A stretch of 42,662 nucleotides of DNA from an uncultured Porphyromonadaceae bacterium (lineage in GTDB: Bacteria; Bacteroidota; Bacteroidia; Bacteroidales; Muribaculaceae), in assembly GCA_945231345.1 (NCBI GenBank), contig CALYOL010000002.1:1-42662 (forward strand). Direction: 5' to 3'. Under the pieces are notes generated by a model. It saw only the letters and a program-made list of their open reading frames with translations, was not told the DNA's origin and did no database searches. Below are positions 28,344-37,994 of the stretch, piece by piece. The translations under genes and the position numbers were made by a program. Each line of letters starts with the position of its first letter. Position 1 is the stretch's first letter.

Positions 28344-29864
28344 ATGTTCACTAACGAAGACCTTAAACAATTAGCCTCAAAAGGCATATCACAAGAACAA
28401 GTAAAAGACCAACTTGAGCGTTTTGTGACCGGTTTCCCATATCTGCGTCTATCAGACAGCGCGAAGCTGGGGAAGTCAATATTTGGACTATCAACAGAAG
28501 AAGAGGAGCAGGCGATAGCACGTTGGCACCAATATCTGTCAGATAATGGCAAGGTGACAAAGTTTGTTCCGGCGTCGGGAGCAGCATCCCGTATGTTCAA
28601 GGCGCTGTTTGCCTTTGTAGATGGCGATACGGACACTCCGAAGCCGGGGAGCGACGTGGATAAGTTGTTAAAGGATATACATGAAATAGCATTTTTCCCG
28701 GAGCTTGAAGCAACCTGCAAAAGACTATATGGAGAAGGCGTAGATACACTAATCGCAAAGGGAGAGTGCCGTAAGGTGATAGGTGCAATCGTAAAGCCGG
28801 AGGGCATGAATTATGGCAATTTGCCAAAGGGATTGCTGACATTCCATTCATACGGAGACACCACCCGTACAGCTATCGAGGAGCAACTCGTGGAGGGCGC
28901 GCAGTATGCAACATCAGCGGATGGCACAGTACGCCTGCATTTCACCGTATCTACAAACCACCGCGAACTTTTCGCTGCAAAACTCGCTGCTGTAGTGCCT
29001 GCGATGGAGAAAAAGTTAGGTGTAAAATACGACATCTCAATGTCTGAGCAAAAGCCATCAACAGACACTATCGCCGTAAACCTTGATGGCACACCGTTCC
29101 GCGAAAATGGTGAGCTACTTTTCCGTCCCGGTGGTCATGGTGCTCTTATTCAGAACCTTAACGATATTCAGACACCTGTGGTGTTCATCAAGAATATCGA
29201 CAATGTTGTTCCTGACGCTCACCGTGCTCCAACCCTACGCTACAAGAAAGTTCTTGCCGGCCGACTTATAGAAATTCACGACCGTATTGCGCTATACCTT
29301 GATATGCTCAATACCGGAAAGTATGATATAGAAGACCTTCGCCGCATGATTGCGTTCCTACACGATGAACTTTGTGTGCGCGATGAGAAAATGAAGCATA
29401 TGGAAGACTCAGAGCTTGCACTTTACATCAAGGCGAAGCTAAATCGTCCTATCCGTGTGTGCGGTATGGTGCGTAATGAGGGTGAGCCGGGTGGCGGTCC
29501 TTATATCGCATATAACCGTGATGGGTCTTCTTCACCACAAATTTTGGAATCTACTCAGATAGACCCTGCAAATGAGGCTTATAAGGAAATGGTAGCTACA
29601 TCCTCTCACTTCAATCCTGTAGACCTGGTATGCTATATCGACGATGTAGAGGGAAAGAAGTTTGATTTGCTCAAATATGTAGACCCTGACACCGGCTTCA
29701 TCTCATCAAAATCTCTTCATGGCAAAGACCTTAAGGCACTTGAATTGCCGGGTCTGTGGAATGGCGCAATGAGCGACTGGAACACAGTGTTTGTAGAGGT
29801 TCCGGCGGAAACGTTCAATCCGGTTAAGACTGTGAATGACCTTTTGCGTCCGGCGCATAGGTAA
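28344..29864 (+). CDS. DUF4301 family protein
   Basis: Start reassigned to MFTNEDLKQLASKGISQEQVKDQLERF. KFVPASGAASRMFKALFAF, PKGLLTFHSYGD, RPGGHGALIQNLNDIQTPVVFIKNIDNVVPD. Confidence 0.85.
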   Translation: MFTNEDLKQLASKGISQEQVKDQLERFVTGFPYLRLSDSAKLGKSIFGLSTEEEEQAIARWHQYLSDNGKVTKFVPASGAASRMFKALFAFVDGDTDTPKPGSDVDKLLKDIHEIAFFPELEATCKRLYGEGVDTLIAKGECRKVIGAIVKPEGMNYGNLPKGLLTFHSYGDTTRTAIEEQLVEGAQYATSADGTVRLHFTVSTNHRELFAAKLAAVVPAMEKKLGVKYDISMSEQKPSTDTIAVNLDGTPFRENGELLFRPGGHGALIQNLNDIQTPVVFIKNIDNVVPDAHRAPTLRYKKVLAGRLIEIHDRIALYLDMLNTGKYDIEDLRRMIAFLHDELCVRDEKMKHMEDSELALYIKAKLNRPIRVCGMVRNEGEPGGGPYIAYNRDGSSSPQILESTQIDPANEAYKEMVATSSHFNPVDLVCYIDDVEGKKFDLLKYVDPDTGFISSKSLHGKDLKALELPGLWNGAMSDWNTVFVEVPAETFNPVKTVNDLLRPAHR

Positions 29865-29885
29865 TTCAATCTTAAGTGATAAAAT

Positions 29886-29913
29886 AACCGCCCGGGCGAA
29901 AGCTCGGGCGGTT
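29886..29913. terminator. Strong bidirectional terminator between convergent genes
   Basis: AACCGCCCGGGC-GAAA-GCTCGGGCGGTT followed by TGTTTTC. Confidence 0.85.
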
Positions 29914-29941
29914 TGTTTTCTATGTGTGAAAGAATTTTGTA

Positions 29942-30973
29942 TTATTGCATGTGGTTGAAACCCTGAGCGCGGAGAGGGATTTCCTGTCCGTCTCTTGTAA
30001 TCATCGCGTATCCGAGCGATTCGTCGGTGATGTGTCCGATGATTTTAATTCCCGGAATAGCCTCAACTTGCTCGTGTTGGTGCAGTGGGACGGTGAAGAG
30101 AAGTTCGTAGTCTTCTCCTCCGTTCAGCGCGGCAGTAACGAGGTTCATGTTTAGTTCTTCCGCCATAACAGCAGTCTGATAGTCAATAGGGATACGGTCT
30201 TCGTAAATTCTGCAACCAACATGGCTTTTGTGGCAGATGTGAAGGAGCTCAGAAGAAAGTCCGTCAGAGATGTCAATCATAGAAGTTGGCACAATACCGG
30301 CGTTTCTGAGGCTCTGAATGATGTCTTTTCGAGCTTCCGGCTTGAGTTGTCGTTCGATAATGTATTCTTTTCCAGAAAAATCGGGAGTGAAGTCTTTATT
30401 ACCGGCAGATGCGACTTTCTCCCGTTCCAGTAACTGTAGCCCCATATATGCAGCGCCGAGGTCTCCGGAAACGCATACGAGGTCGTTTGCGTGAGCGCCG
30501 TAACGAGATACTACTTCATTTTTAGGTGCATCACCGATAGCGGTGATGGAAATGACGAGACCCTGGCGGGAGGAAGTAGTGTCACCTCCAACGAGGTCAA
30601 CTCCATAAACATCACAGGCGAGACGGATACCGTCGTAAAGCTGCTCGATGTGTTCAACGGCGAAACGCTTGGAAATTCCGAGAGATACGGTGATTTGTCG
30701 TGGGGTTCCGTTCATGGCGTAAATGTCTGACAGGTTTACCACTACAGCTTTGTATCCGAGATGTTTAAGTGGAACGTAAGTAAGGTCGAAGTGAACGTTT
30801 TCGAGAAGCAAGTCGGTGGTGACAAGTATTTCAGTATCAGGATAATGTAATTGGGCACAGTCATCTCCGATACCTCGGATAGTGCTGTCGTTTTTCAGTT
30901 CAATACCCTTAGTCACGTGGTCGATGAGTCCAAATTCGCCGAGGGTGGAAATTTCTGTCAGTTTTTCTTCCAT
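29942..30973 (-). CDS. thiL: Thiamine-monophosphate kinase
   Basis: ORF 343 aa; GEFGLIDHVTKG, GIGDDCAQL, TTDLLLENVHFDL, DLVGGDTTSS, DISDGLSSELLHI, GGEDYELLFTV. Confidence 0.96.
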   Translation of the reverse strand: MEEKLTEISTLGEFGLIDHVTKGIELKNDSTIRGIGDDCAQLHYPDTEILVTTDLLLENVHFDLTYVPLKHLGYKAVVVNLSDIYAMNGTPRQITVSLGISKRFAVEHIEQLYDGIRLACDVYGVDLVGGDTTSSRQGLVISITAIGDAPKNEVVSRYGAHANDLVCVSGDLGAAYMGLQLLEREKVASAGNKDFTPDFSGKEYIIERQLKPEARKDIIQSLRNAGIVPTSMIDISDGLSSELLHICHKSHVGCRIYEDRIPIDYQTAVMAEELNMNLVTAALNGGEDYELLFTVPLHQHEQVEAIPGIKIIGHITDESLGYAMITRDGQEIPLRAQGFNHMQ

Positions 30974-31034
30974 GTCAATGAAAATGAGTTAAAAAATAAT
31001 GGCGTGTAAATCACGTCTTTCAGAATAATAGAAA

Positions 31035-31065
31035 CCACGACGTGCCATAAAAAGGCACATCGTGG
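31035..31065 (-). terminator. Terminator downstream of purine nucleoside phosphorylase
   Basis: 12-bp stem CCACGACGTGCC-ATAAAAA-GGCACATCGTGG (one wobble). Confidence 0.7.
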
Positions 31066-31084
31066 CTAATGTATGGTGATAAAA

Positions 31085-31900
31085 TTATACTCTTGCAACC
31101 ATTTCGCTCATGATGGCAACAGTGACAGGCTGCGCGGTGATGGCAGCTTGCTGTACTTCTTCGTGAGTAGGGACGTAAGTGATGTCCTTGCCACCGAGGT
31201 CAGTGATAACAGAAATACCGAATACTTTCATGCCTGCGTGGTTAGCAACAATGACTTCAGGCACAGTAGACATACCAACTGCGTCGCCACCGATAACGCG
31301 GAAGTATTCATATTCAGCAGGAGTCTCGAAAGTAGGGCCGGTAGTACCAACATATACGCCGTGCACAAGGCGGATGCCTTTTTCTTCAGCGATTTTGTCG
31401 GCGAGAGCGACATAATCGTGGCAATAAGCCTCTGTCATGGCAGGGAAACGCTCGCCAAGCTCTTTGTAATTTTTGCCGCGGAGAGGGTTTTCAGGGAAAA
31501 GGTTGATATGGTCTGTGATAACCATAACGTCGCCAACCTTGAAGCCTTTGTTCATACCACCAGCGGCGTTAGAAACGAAGAGAGTCTCAACTCCGAGTGC
31601 GCGCATAACTCGAACCGGGAAAGTGACTTGCTTCATGTCGTAACCTTCGTAGTAGTGGAAACGACCTTGCATAGCCATAACGCGCTTTCCACCCATAACT
31701 CCGAAAATAAGGCAACCTGCGTGGCCTTCAACGGTAGAGATAGGGAAATTAGGGATTTCAGAATATGGGATGACCTGTTTTTCTTCGATAAGGTCTGCGA
31801 TAGGTCCAAGACCAGTACCGAGAATGATTGCTAACTTAGGCATATCGCCGATAACGCGAGAGCGGAGAAAATCAGCGGTTTGGTTAATTTGTTCTAACAT
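31085..31900 (-). CDS. Purine-nucleoside phosphorylase
   Basis: ORF 271 aa; [81 protein letters not shown]. Confidence 0.96.
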   Translation of the reverse strand: MLEQINQTADFLRSRVIGDMPKLAIILGTGLGPIADLIEEKQVIPYSEIPNFPISTVEGHAGCLIFGVMGGKRVMAMQGRFHYYEGYDMKQVTFPVRVMRALGVETLFVSNAAGGMNKGFKVGDVMVITDHINLFPENPLRGKNYKELGERFPAMTEAYCHDYVALADKIAEEKGIRLVHGVYVGTTGPTFETPAEYEYFRVIGGDAVGMSTVPEVIVANHAGMKVFGISVITDLGGKDITYVPTHEEVQQAAITAQPVTVAIMSEMVARV

Positions 31901-31955
31901 TGATTATTAGTTTTAAGCGTTAAATTATTATTTTCAACAAAGTTTATTTAGCATA

Positions 31956-31987
31956 CAAAGTTATGAAAATTTCTTCATAACCGCAAA
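31956..31987 (-). promoter_or_regulatory. Bacteroidetes-type promoter for purine nucleoside phosphorylase
   Basis: -33 TTTG (31984-31987), 20-bp spacer, -7 TAACTTTG (31956-31963). The spacer region contains TTATGAA-N6-TTCATAA. Confidence 0.75.
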
Positions 31988-31995
31988 CATAGTGA

Positions 31996-33081
31996 TTATA
32001 TTTTTTTTGTCATGTGAGAGACGATGAAATCTGCGAAAGAGCCACTTTCGTTGTTTTCAATGCTGATGCTGATAGGGACAAAGAAGATGTAAGGCTTTAG
32101 GGCAGCGGGGAAATTTTCGCTGTTCATGATTTTTACGGCGTCTTTTTCCGTAGTGAGGATGAAGCGGCGTTTCCCGGGGAGATTTTTGTAAATACGGAGG
32201 ATAGTATTGAAGTCTTCAGCGGAGAAATCGTGATGGTCGCCGTAAGTTTTAGCCTTTACAAGCGCCTTTTGCTTGCGCAGATAGCTTAGGAACGGGCGCG
32301 GATTTGCCACACCTGTCAGTGATAAAACCGTGTCGTCGGCAGTCAGGTCCTCAACTGTGAAATTTGAGTTTGCAGCGGAGGGGAAAAGCGGCTTAGGCGA
32401 GCCATAGACGAAGTGAGAGAAAAATAGTTGCTGATAAGGGAACAAGTTTAGTTTATCAGCGAAAATTCGGTATTCGATAGGCTTGAGTTTCGTGGGGCAT
32501 TTAGTGACAATAACGGCGTCGCAGCGGTTTAGCGCAGACATAGGCTCGCGCAGCCTACCCACTGGCATAAGTCGGTCGTAAAAGACGGGGCGGTTAAACT
32601 CGGTGAGGACGATTGAGAGCGAAGGCTTTACGTATTGGTGCTGGAAAGCGTCGTCGAGGACGATGACTTGTAGCTCGGGGTTTATTTCCCTCATTCTGCG
32701 TATTCCCTCGGTACGCTTTTCGCATACAGCAAACAAGACGTGGTCTCCAAATTTGCGATACATCTGGAAAGGCTCGTCGCCAACGGTCTCAGGGGTTGCG
32801 TTTTTGTCGATGTGTATGAAGCCCTTAGTCTTTCTTCCATATCCGCGGCTAAGCACACCAACGGAGTATTTAGACTTTAGGATGTCTATAATGTGCTCTG
32901 TATGAGGAGTTTTGCCAGTGCCACCTACTGCAATGTTTCCAACGCAAATGACGGGGATGTCAAACTTTTGAGATTTCAGCCATCCCATGGAAAATAGCAT
33001 ATTGCGAATGCCTACACCAATTCCGTAAAGGAATGATGCGGGGTATAATAAGAGAGCTTCTGCTATTTTGTTTCTTGCCAT
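31996..33081 (-). CDS. lpxK: Tetraacyldisaccharide 4'-kinase
   Basis: ORF 361 aa; PVICVGNIAVGGTGKTPHTEHI, VLSRGYGRKTKGF, GDEPFQMYRKF, VLDDAFQHQYVKPSLSIVL. Confidence 0.96.
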   Translation of the reverse strand: MARNKIAEALLLYPASFLYGIGVGIRNMLFSMGWLKSQKFDIPVICVGNIAVGGTGKTPHTEHIIDILKSKYSVGVLSRGYGRKTKGFIHIDKNATPETVGDEPFQMYRKFGDHVLFAVCEKRTEGIRRMREINPELQVIVLDDAFQHQYVKPSLSIVLTEFNRPVFYDRLMPVGRLREPMSALNRCDAVIVTKCPTKLKPIEYRIFADKLNLFPYQQLFFSHFVYGSPKPLFPSAANSNFTVEDLTADDTVLSLTGVANPRPFLSYLRKQKALVKAKTYGDHHDFSAEDFNTILRIYKNLPGKRRFILTTEKDAVKIMNSENFPAALKPYIFFVPISISIENNESGSFADFIVSHMTKKI

Positions 33082-33154
33082 TAAGGGGAGAGGAAAAAAG
33101 TGTATTGAGGGTTGATAAAAAGCTTAAAAGAGTGCTTAAAATGGTGAATGTGAG

Positions 33155-34915
33155 TTACTTAATGATAACTTTATCCATACGGCACTGCATAGGATTCATG
33201 TTTTGCAGTTCGCGTATTTGCTTGTAAATCATATAGTTATCTCCGAGCTGTTCTTTAAGAGCTGCGTTGACTTGGTCTTCTTTCATCTCTTCCCAAGTTT
33301 CCCAGAAGTCGGTCTTGAGCTTAGGATAAGCAACAACCTGATAGTCGCTATAGAGGAGTGTATCAGCCATTTTAGCGATGACGTCGTCGAGAGAAGCGAA
33401 GCCGTCGATGAGTCCGAGCTCGAGTGCGGTGCTACCAACCCAAACACGACCTTCAGCGATAGCCTTAATGTCGTCTTTCGTCATACCTCTACCGTCAGCG
33501 CATCTTCCGGTGAAAGTCTCGTATCCACGTTCAACGTTTTTCTGGAATTGCTTACGCTGCTGCGGAGTCAAACTCTGCATGAGGGAGAAACCGGCGTTTT
33601 CGTTAGTAGCGACAGACTGAGGATTGACGCCGAGCTTTTCTTTCATAGTCTTTTCGACGCAAGGGATTATGCCGAAGATACCGATGCTGCCGGTGAGAGT
33701 TGTAGGCATAGCGAAGATAGAGTCAGCGCCGCAAGAGATGTAGTAACCGCCGGAAGCAGCATAGTCACCCATAGAAACATAGAGAGGTCTTCCTGTAGCC
33801 TTAAATCTTTCGAGAGCTTCCCAAATCTGCTCAGAAGCGAAAGCGGAGCCACCGCCGGAGTTAACGCGGAAAACGAGTCCGCCAATATTGTCGTCTTCAG
33901 TGATTTCTTCAATTTGTTTTACAACCTTAGGGCCTACGATGCCTTCAGAGCCGGAGTCTACGATGTCGCCGTAAGCGTAAAGGACTGCGATTTTGTTATT
34001 GTTGTCTTTGGAGTGAGGCATATCGACAGAAGCGCAGAGCTGGCGAGGGGTGATTAGCTGAAGCTCGTCTTCGTCATCAACGCCTACTCGGTTCATAAGT
34101 TCTTCCTTAGCCTGGTGCTTGTAAGCGCAAAAGTCTGCAAATCTGCGGTTTACAGCTTCATCTGCAGATTCAAATGCGAGGAGCGAGTCGGCGTTTTGGT
34201 TTACATAATCCTTAGCGATATTTCGGTCTGCGGCGATTGCAGAAATAGTATAGTCCCAAATAGAGCCGAGATAAGCCACTTGCTGCTCACGGTTAGCGTC
34301 GCTCATGGAAGAAATCATGAAAGGCTCAACAGCGCTCTTGTAAGTTCCAACCTTGAAAATCTGTGCTTCAACGCCAAGTTTGTCAAGTAAATCCTTGAAA
34401 TATAGAGTAGTAGCAGAAAGACCATGAATGTCAATTCCGCCGATAGGGTTTACCATGACTTTGTCTGCGCAAGCGGCGAGGAAATAGTCACCCTGGGAGT
34501 AATTGTCTGAATAAGCGACAATCCACTTTCCGGAAGCCTTGAAATAATCCAGTGCCTGCTTGATTTCAGCGAGCGAAGCCGGAGCGGCGGAAAGTCCGTC
34601 ACATTCGAGGTAGATACCCTCAAATTTGTTGTCGTCTGCGGCATATTTGATTGCAGCGATAGCCTCGTCGAGGGCGAAAGTGGGGCCGTTATTACCCTGA
34701 ACTTCGTCGATAAACGTAGAAGGCTGGTAACGCTCTACGACAGAGCCGTAAAGTCTTACATGGAGTATTGAATTGTTTTTAACGTCAACGGTTTCAGTCT
34801 CGCCAACAGATGCGGCAAGCCCAATGAGCATCATGCCCAGGAAGAAAAAAAGTCCGAAACTAATCCACAATCCTGTGATGGTGGCGAGAGTAGAAATGAA
34901 AAAACGCTTCAGCAT
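33155..34915 (-). CDS. sppA: Signal peptide peptidase SppA, 67K type
   Basis: ORF 586 aa; N-terminal TM; GIVGPKVVKQIEEITEDDNIGGLVFRVNSGGGSAFASEQIWEAL, MGDYAASGGYYISCGADSIFA, TLTGSIGIFG. Confidence 0.96.
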   Translation of the reverse strand: MLKRFFISTLATITGLWISFGLFFFLGMMLIGLAASVGETETVDVKNNSILHVRLYGSVVERYQPSTFIDEVQGNNGPTFALDEAIAAIKYAADDNKFEGIYLECDGLSAAPASLAEIKQALDYFKASGKWIVAYSDNYSQGDYFLAACADKVMVNPIGGIDIHGLSATTLYFKDLLDKLGVEAQIFKVGTYKSAVEPFMISSMSDANREQQVAYLGSIWDYTISAIAADRNIAKDYVNQNADSLLAFESADEAVNRRFADFCAYKHQAKEELMNRVGVDDEDELQLITPRQLCASVDMPHSKDNNNKIAVLYAYGDIVDSGSEGIVGPKVVKQIEEITEDDNIGGLVFRVNSGGGSAFASEQIWEALERFKATGRPLYVSMGDYAASGGYYISCGADSIFAMPTTLTGSIGIFGIIPCVEKTMKEKLGVNPQSVATNENAGFSLMQSLTPQQRKQFQKNVERGYETFTGRCADGRGMTKDDIKAIAEGRVWVGSTALELGLIDGFASLDDVIAKMADTLLYSDYQVVAYPKLKTDFWETWEEMKEDQVNAALKEQLGDNYMIYKQIRELQNMNPMQCRMDKVIIK

Positions 34916-35004
34916 AGCGAAAAAATATTAAAAAGTATTTTTAGTTTAACGGTTAATATTCACATAAAAATGCCGCAAAAGTCAGTATATTCCATGCGAC
35001 AATA

Positions 35005-35036
35005 CAAAGTTACGGTTTATATTTCAGTGGTGCAAA
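35005..35036 (-). promoter_or_regulatory. Bacteroidetes-type promoter for sppA
   Basis: -33 TTTG (35033-35036), 20-bp spacer, -7 TAACTTTG (35005-35012). Confidence 0.75.
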
Positions 35037-35074
35037 TAATTTTTAATAATTTTGTAAAAGGAATGGTATTTGTG

Positions 35075-36145
35075 TTACCTGAGAGCGAGAATTATTTTTC
35101 GGTTAGCGAGGTCGAGTGCGGAGGAGTCGAGCGAGGAGAGGTAGATTTGTGTGGTAGATTCGGAGTTGTGTCCGAGAGCTTCGCTGATGACGGATAATGG
35201 AATGCTTTGGCTTTTAGCGATGCTTGCCCAAGAGTGACGCGCGACGTACATTGTTAGTGGGATTGGAAGGGCGAGCATTTCACCAATAATCCGTAAGTTG
35301 CGATTGACGTTGTGTTCTGCGTAGATGTATTGTCGTCTTTCGTCGGAGTCTTTATGTCGGATAATCGGGAGGAGGTGGTAAGAGAGTACGTCGTAATATT
35401 TGTTGGCGATACGCTGCATATCTTTTTCCCACCGTATGGCGAGCCATTGTCCGGTTTTTTTTCTGCGATAGTATAGAAATCCGCAATGTAGGTCGTTTTT
35501 CTTGAGGTAAGCCATATCGACGAAAGACATTCCGCGCGTGTAGAAACTGAACATGAACATGTCTCGGGCAAAGTCGAGAGGGGAGCCTTTTTTAAGGTTT
35601 AAATTCTTAATTCGAGAGATGTCGGCGAGAGAAATTGCGCGTTTTTGTGTTTTGTCCACTCCAGTGTAAGCGTGCTTGAAAGGGAAAGTCTGTGAGACGA
35701 GTCCGCTATCAACGGCGCGGTTGTAGATAGCGCGGAGTATGCGGAGGTAAAAAGAGACAGAGTTGTCGCAAATACCGGTTTCACGGAGGTGTTTTTCGTA
35801 ATTTTGGATAATTGAAGAGTCGATATCAGAGATTGGAATGTCGGCGTTGTTTCTGAATCGGCGGAAACTGCGCATAGTTGCGATATACGTTTCAGAAGTC
35901 CGGATTTTCATTCTGTCTTTCATCTCTCTGATGATGGAGTCGGCGAAAGAGAAAAAAGAAGATTGTGGAAGGCAGTTTGGAGTGGCGCTTTTTATTTCGG
36001 GAGAAGAGCCTGGGGATATGATATTCCTGATAAGTTCCTCTAAATCAGCCTGTTTGTCGGCGAGCCGGTCTATTTTGTCAGAAAGAGCGGAAATTGTATC
36101 CTTCAAGTCCTTTATGATGGAAAGATAGTTGCTGTATTGATGCAT
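35075..36145 (-). CDS. Site-specific tyrosine recombinase with phage-integrase SAM-like domain
   Basis: ORF 356 aa; N-terminal coiled coil; FYTRGMSFVDMAYL, RRKKTGQ, YVARHSWAS, LGHNSESTTQIYLSSL give the R/K/HxxR/H/Y catalytic set. Confidence 0.92.
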   Translation of the reverse strand: MHQYSNYLSIIKDLKDTISALSDKIDRLADKQADLEELIRNIISPGSSPEIKSATPNCLPQSSFFSFADSIIREMKDRMKIRTSETYIATMRSFRRFRNNADIPISDIDSSIIQNYEKHLRETGICDNSVSFYLRILRAIYNRAVDSGLVSQTFPFKHAYTGVDKTQKRAISLADISRIKNLNLKKGSPLDFARDMFMFSFYTRGMSFVDMAYLKKNDLHCGFLYYRRKKTGQWLAIRWEKDMQRIANKYYDVLSYHLLPIIRHKDSDERRQYIYAEHNVNRNLRIIGEMLALPIPLTMYVARHSWASIAKSQSIPLSVISEALGHNSESTTQIYLSSLDSSALDLANRKIILALR

Positions 36146-36156
36146 AGTAATGAAAA

Positions 36157-36188
36157 TTTGACGTTAAACATGATAATATAACGTCAAA
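36157..36188. repeat. Perfect inverted repeat TTTGACGTTA-N12-TAACGTCAAA upstream of the recombinase ATG
   Basis: 10-bp arms 36157-36166 and 36179-36188, 11 nt upstream of the start codon at 36145. Confidence 0.85.
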
Positions 36189-36211
36189 CTATTATATGCG
36201 TGAAATGTTCT

Positions 36212-36976
36212 CTAAACGAGAGAGAGGCGATGCTCGAGCTCGGTGGAAGAAAGTTTGGTGAAAAGTTTTCCTTTGTGAGCGATAGAAACGTTGCCGGTTT
36301 CTTCAGAAACGATGATAGCGACGGCATCAGTCTCCTGCGCGATGCCGAGGGCGGAGCGGTGACGTAGACCGAGGGAGCGCGGGATGTTAGTATCGTGGCT
36401 GACAGGGAGGATGCATCCAGCAGACTTTATCCGGTCGTCGGCAATGATGAGAGCGCCGTCGTGGAGGGGTGAATTTTTGAAGAAAATGTTTTCGATAAGT
36501 CGGGAATTAATTTTGGCATCGATGATGTCGCCTGTATTTTCAAAATTTTCGAGGCTTACTTCCTGCTGAATGACGATGAGTGCGCCGGTTTTGCTACGCG
36601 CGAGGTTCATGCAGGCATAAACGACAGGCATGACCCATTTTTTAGTTTCTTCCTCGTCGTTAGGACGCTTGTGCTTGAAAAGTTTTTTGAGGAAATTCCA
36701 TCTGCGGTGGGAGCCGATAGCGACGAGGAAACGCTTAATCTGCTCTTGGAAAAGGATAACGAGGATAAGAAGCCCGATGCTCATGAACTTGTCTAAAATG
36801 CTGCCAATAAGCCTCATTTCAAGGATTTCAGAAGTTAGGACCCAAACGACGATGAAAGAGAGGACACCGACGAAAATGTTTAAGGTGCCGGATTCTTTCA
36901 TAATCCTGTAGAGATAGTAAAGCAGTGTAGCGACGAGCAGAATGTCGATAATGTCCTTAATGCCAATAACGTCCAT
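36212..36976 (-). CDS. cdaA: Diadenylate cyclase CdaA
   Basis: ORF 254 aa; three N-terminal TMs; FFKNSPLHDGALIIADDRIKSAGCILP, LGLRHRSALGIAQETDAVAIIVSEETG. Confidence 0.95.
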   Translation of the reverse strand: MDVIGIKDIIDILLVATLLYYLYRIMKESGTLNIFVGVLSFIVVWVLTSEILEMRLIGSILDKFMSIGLLILVILFQEQIKRFLVAIGSHRRWNFLKKLFKHKRPNDEEETKKWVMPVVYACMNLARSKTGALIVIQQEVSLENFENTGDIIDAKINSRLIENIFFKNSPLHDGALIIADDRIKSAGCILPVSHDTNIPRSLGLRHRSALGIAQETDAVAIIVSEETGNVSIAHKGKLFTKLSSTELEHRLSLV

Positions 36977-36977
36977 T

Positions 36978-37832
36978 TCAGATAGAATTAATCGTTTTAC
37001 AATACAGCTTTACGGCTTCAGCAGCCGGTTTTACATCGTGCACCCTAAGGATAGCGGCACCACGCTCAAGAGCGAGAGTGTTAATGACAGTAGTGCCGTT
37101 CAAAGCGTCGTCGGATGAGATGCCTAAGTATTTGGTAATCATAGACTTTCGAGAGACACCGACAAGGATAGGGCATTCCAGGCAATGGAAAGCCTCGAGA
37201 CTTGCGAGTAATTCGTAGTTTTGGTCAAGAGTCTTGCTGAATCCGAAACCCGGGTCGACGATGATGTCGTTCACTCCGAGGAGTGCGAGCGAGTTGATTT
37301 TTTTAGCGAGGTCTTGAATAACGGCAGCTGTAACGCCGATTTGTCCATAGTCTGTGAGCGACTGCATGGTAGCAGGTGTTCCTCGCATGTGCATGAGGAT
37401 GTAAGGGACTTTTAGCTCAGCGACGGTATTAAACATGTTTTTGTCGAGGTCGCCACCGGAAATGTCGTTTATGATGTTTACAGAAAGATTTTTGACAGCC
37501 TCACGAGCGACGTCGGCGCGGAAAGTGTCGATAGAGACGGGGATTTCCGGAGCAATTAGTCTAATCTGCTTCATTCCGAGCTCAATACGCCGGAGCTCCT
37601 CAGCCGGAGAGACGTCGTCGGCACCCGGTCGCGAGGAGTAAGCGCCGATGTCAATCATGTCAGCGCCATCATCGATAAGTTTTTGGACCCTAATAGAGAT
37701 GGCGTCGGCATCGAAAGTACGCGAGCCGCCAAAAAACGAGTCAGGAGTTACGTTGACGATACCCATCACTGCGGGAGACTGATATTCAATCAGTTTGCCG
37801 GAAATATTTAGTGAAAAAGGAATAAAATTCAT
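36978..37832 (-). CDS. folP: Dihydropteroate synthase
   Basis: ORF 284 aa; PAVMGIVNVTPDSFFGGSR, GADMIDIGAYSSRPGAD, NDISGG, DPGFGFSKT, GVSRKSMI. Confidence 0.97.
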   Translation of the reverse strand: MNFIPFSLNISGKLIEYQSPAVMGIVNVTPDSFFGGSRTFDADAISIRVQKLIDDGADMIDIGAYSSRPGADDVSPAEELRRIELGMKQIRLIAPEIPVSIDTFRADVAREAVKNLSVNIINDISGGDLDKNMFNTVAELKVPYILMHMRGTPATMQSLTDYGQIGVTAAVIQDLAKKINSLALLGVNDIIVDPGFGFSKTLDQNYELLASLEAFHCLECPILVGVSRKSMITKYLGISSDDALNGTTVINTLALERGAAILRVHDVKPAAEAVKLYCKTINSI

Positions 37833-37918
37833 GTTTTGAGCTAATTTGGGACAAAGTTACTAAATAGTTTTTGAATTTCCACGAAATTAGAATAAAATGA
37901 AAAAAAGTTGCCAAAAAA

Positions 37919-37950
37919 TTTGGAATTGTCGAAAAAATTTACTATCTTTG
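37919..37950 (+). promoter_or_regulatory. Bacteroidetes-type promoter for sbcD
   Basis: -33 TTTG (37919-37922), 20-bp spacer, -7 TATCTTTG (37943-37950). Confidence 0.75.
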
Positions 37951-37994
37951 CATAAGAAAACAGGGTATAAACTTTTATAAACAATTAATCAACT

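Noticed and set aside
31073-31834. 253-aa plus-strand ORF antisense to purine nucleoside phosphorylase
   Set aside because: Shadow ORF: the opposite strand has all family motifs, and the antisense product has no recognisable domain.
33203-34057. 284-aa plus-strand ORF antisense to sppA
   Set aside because: Shadow ORF caused by sense-strand codon usage (few TTA/CTA/TCA codons); no domain or promoter.
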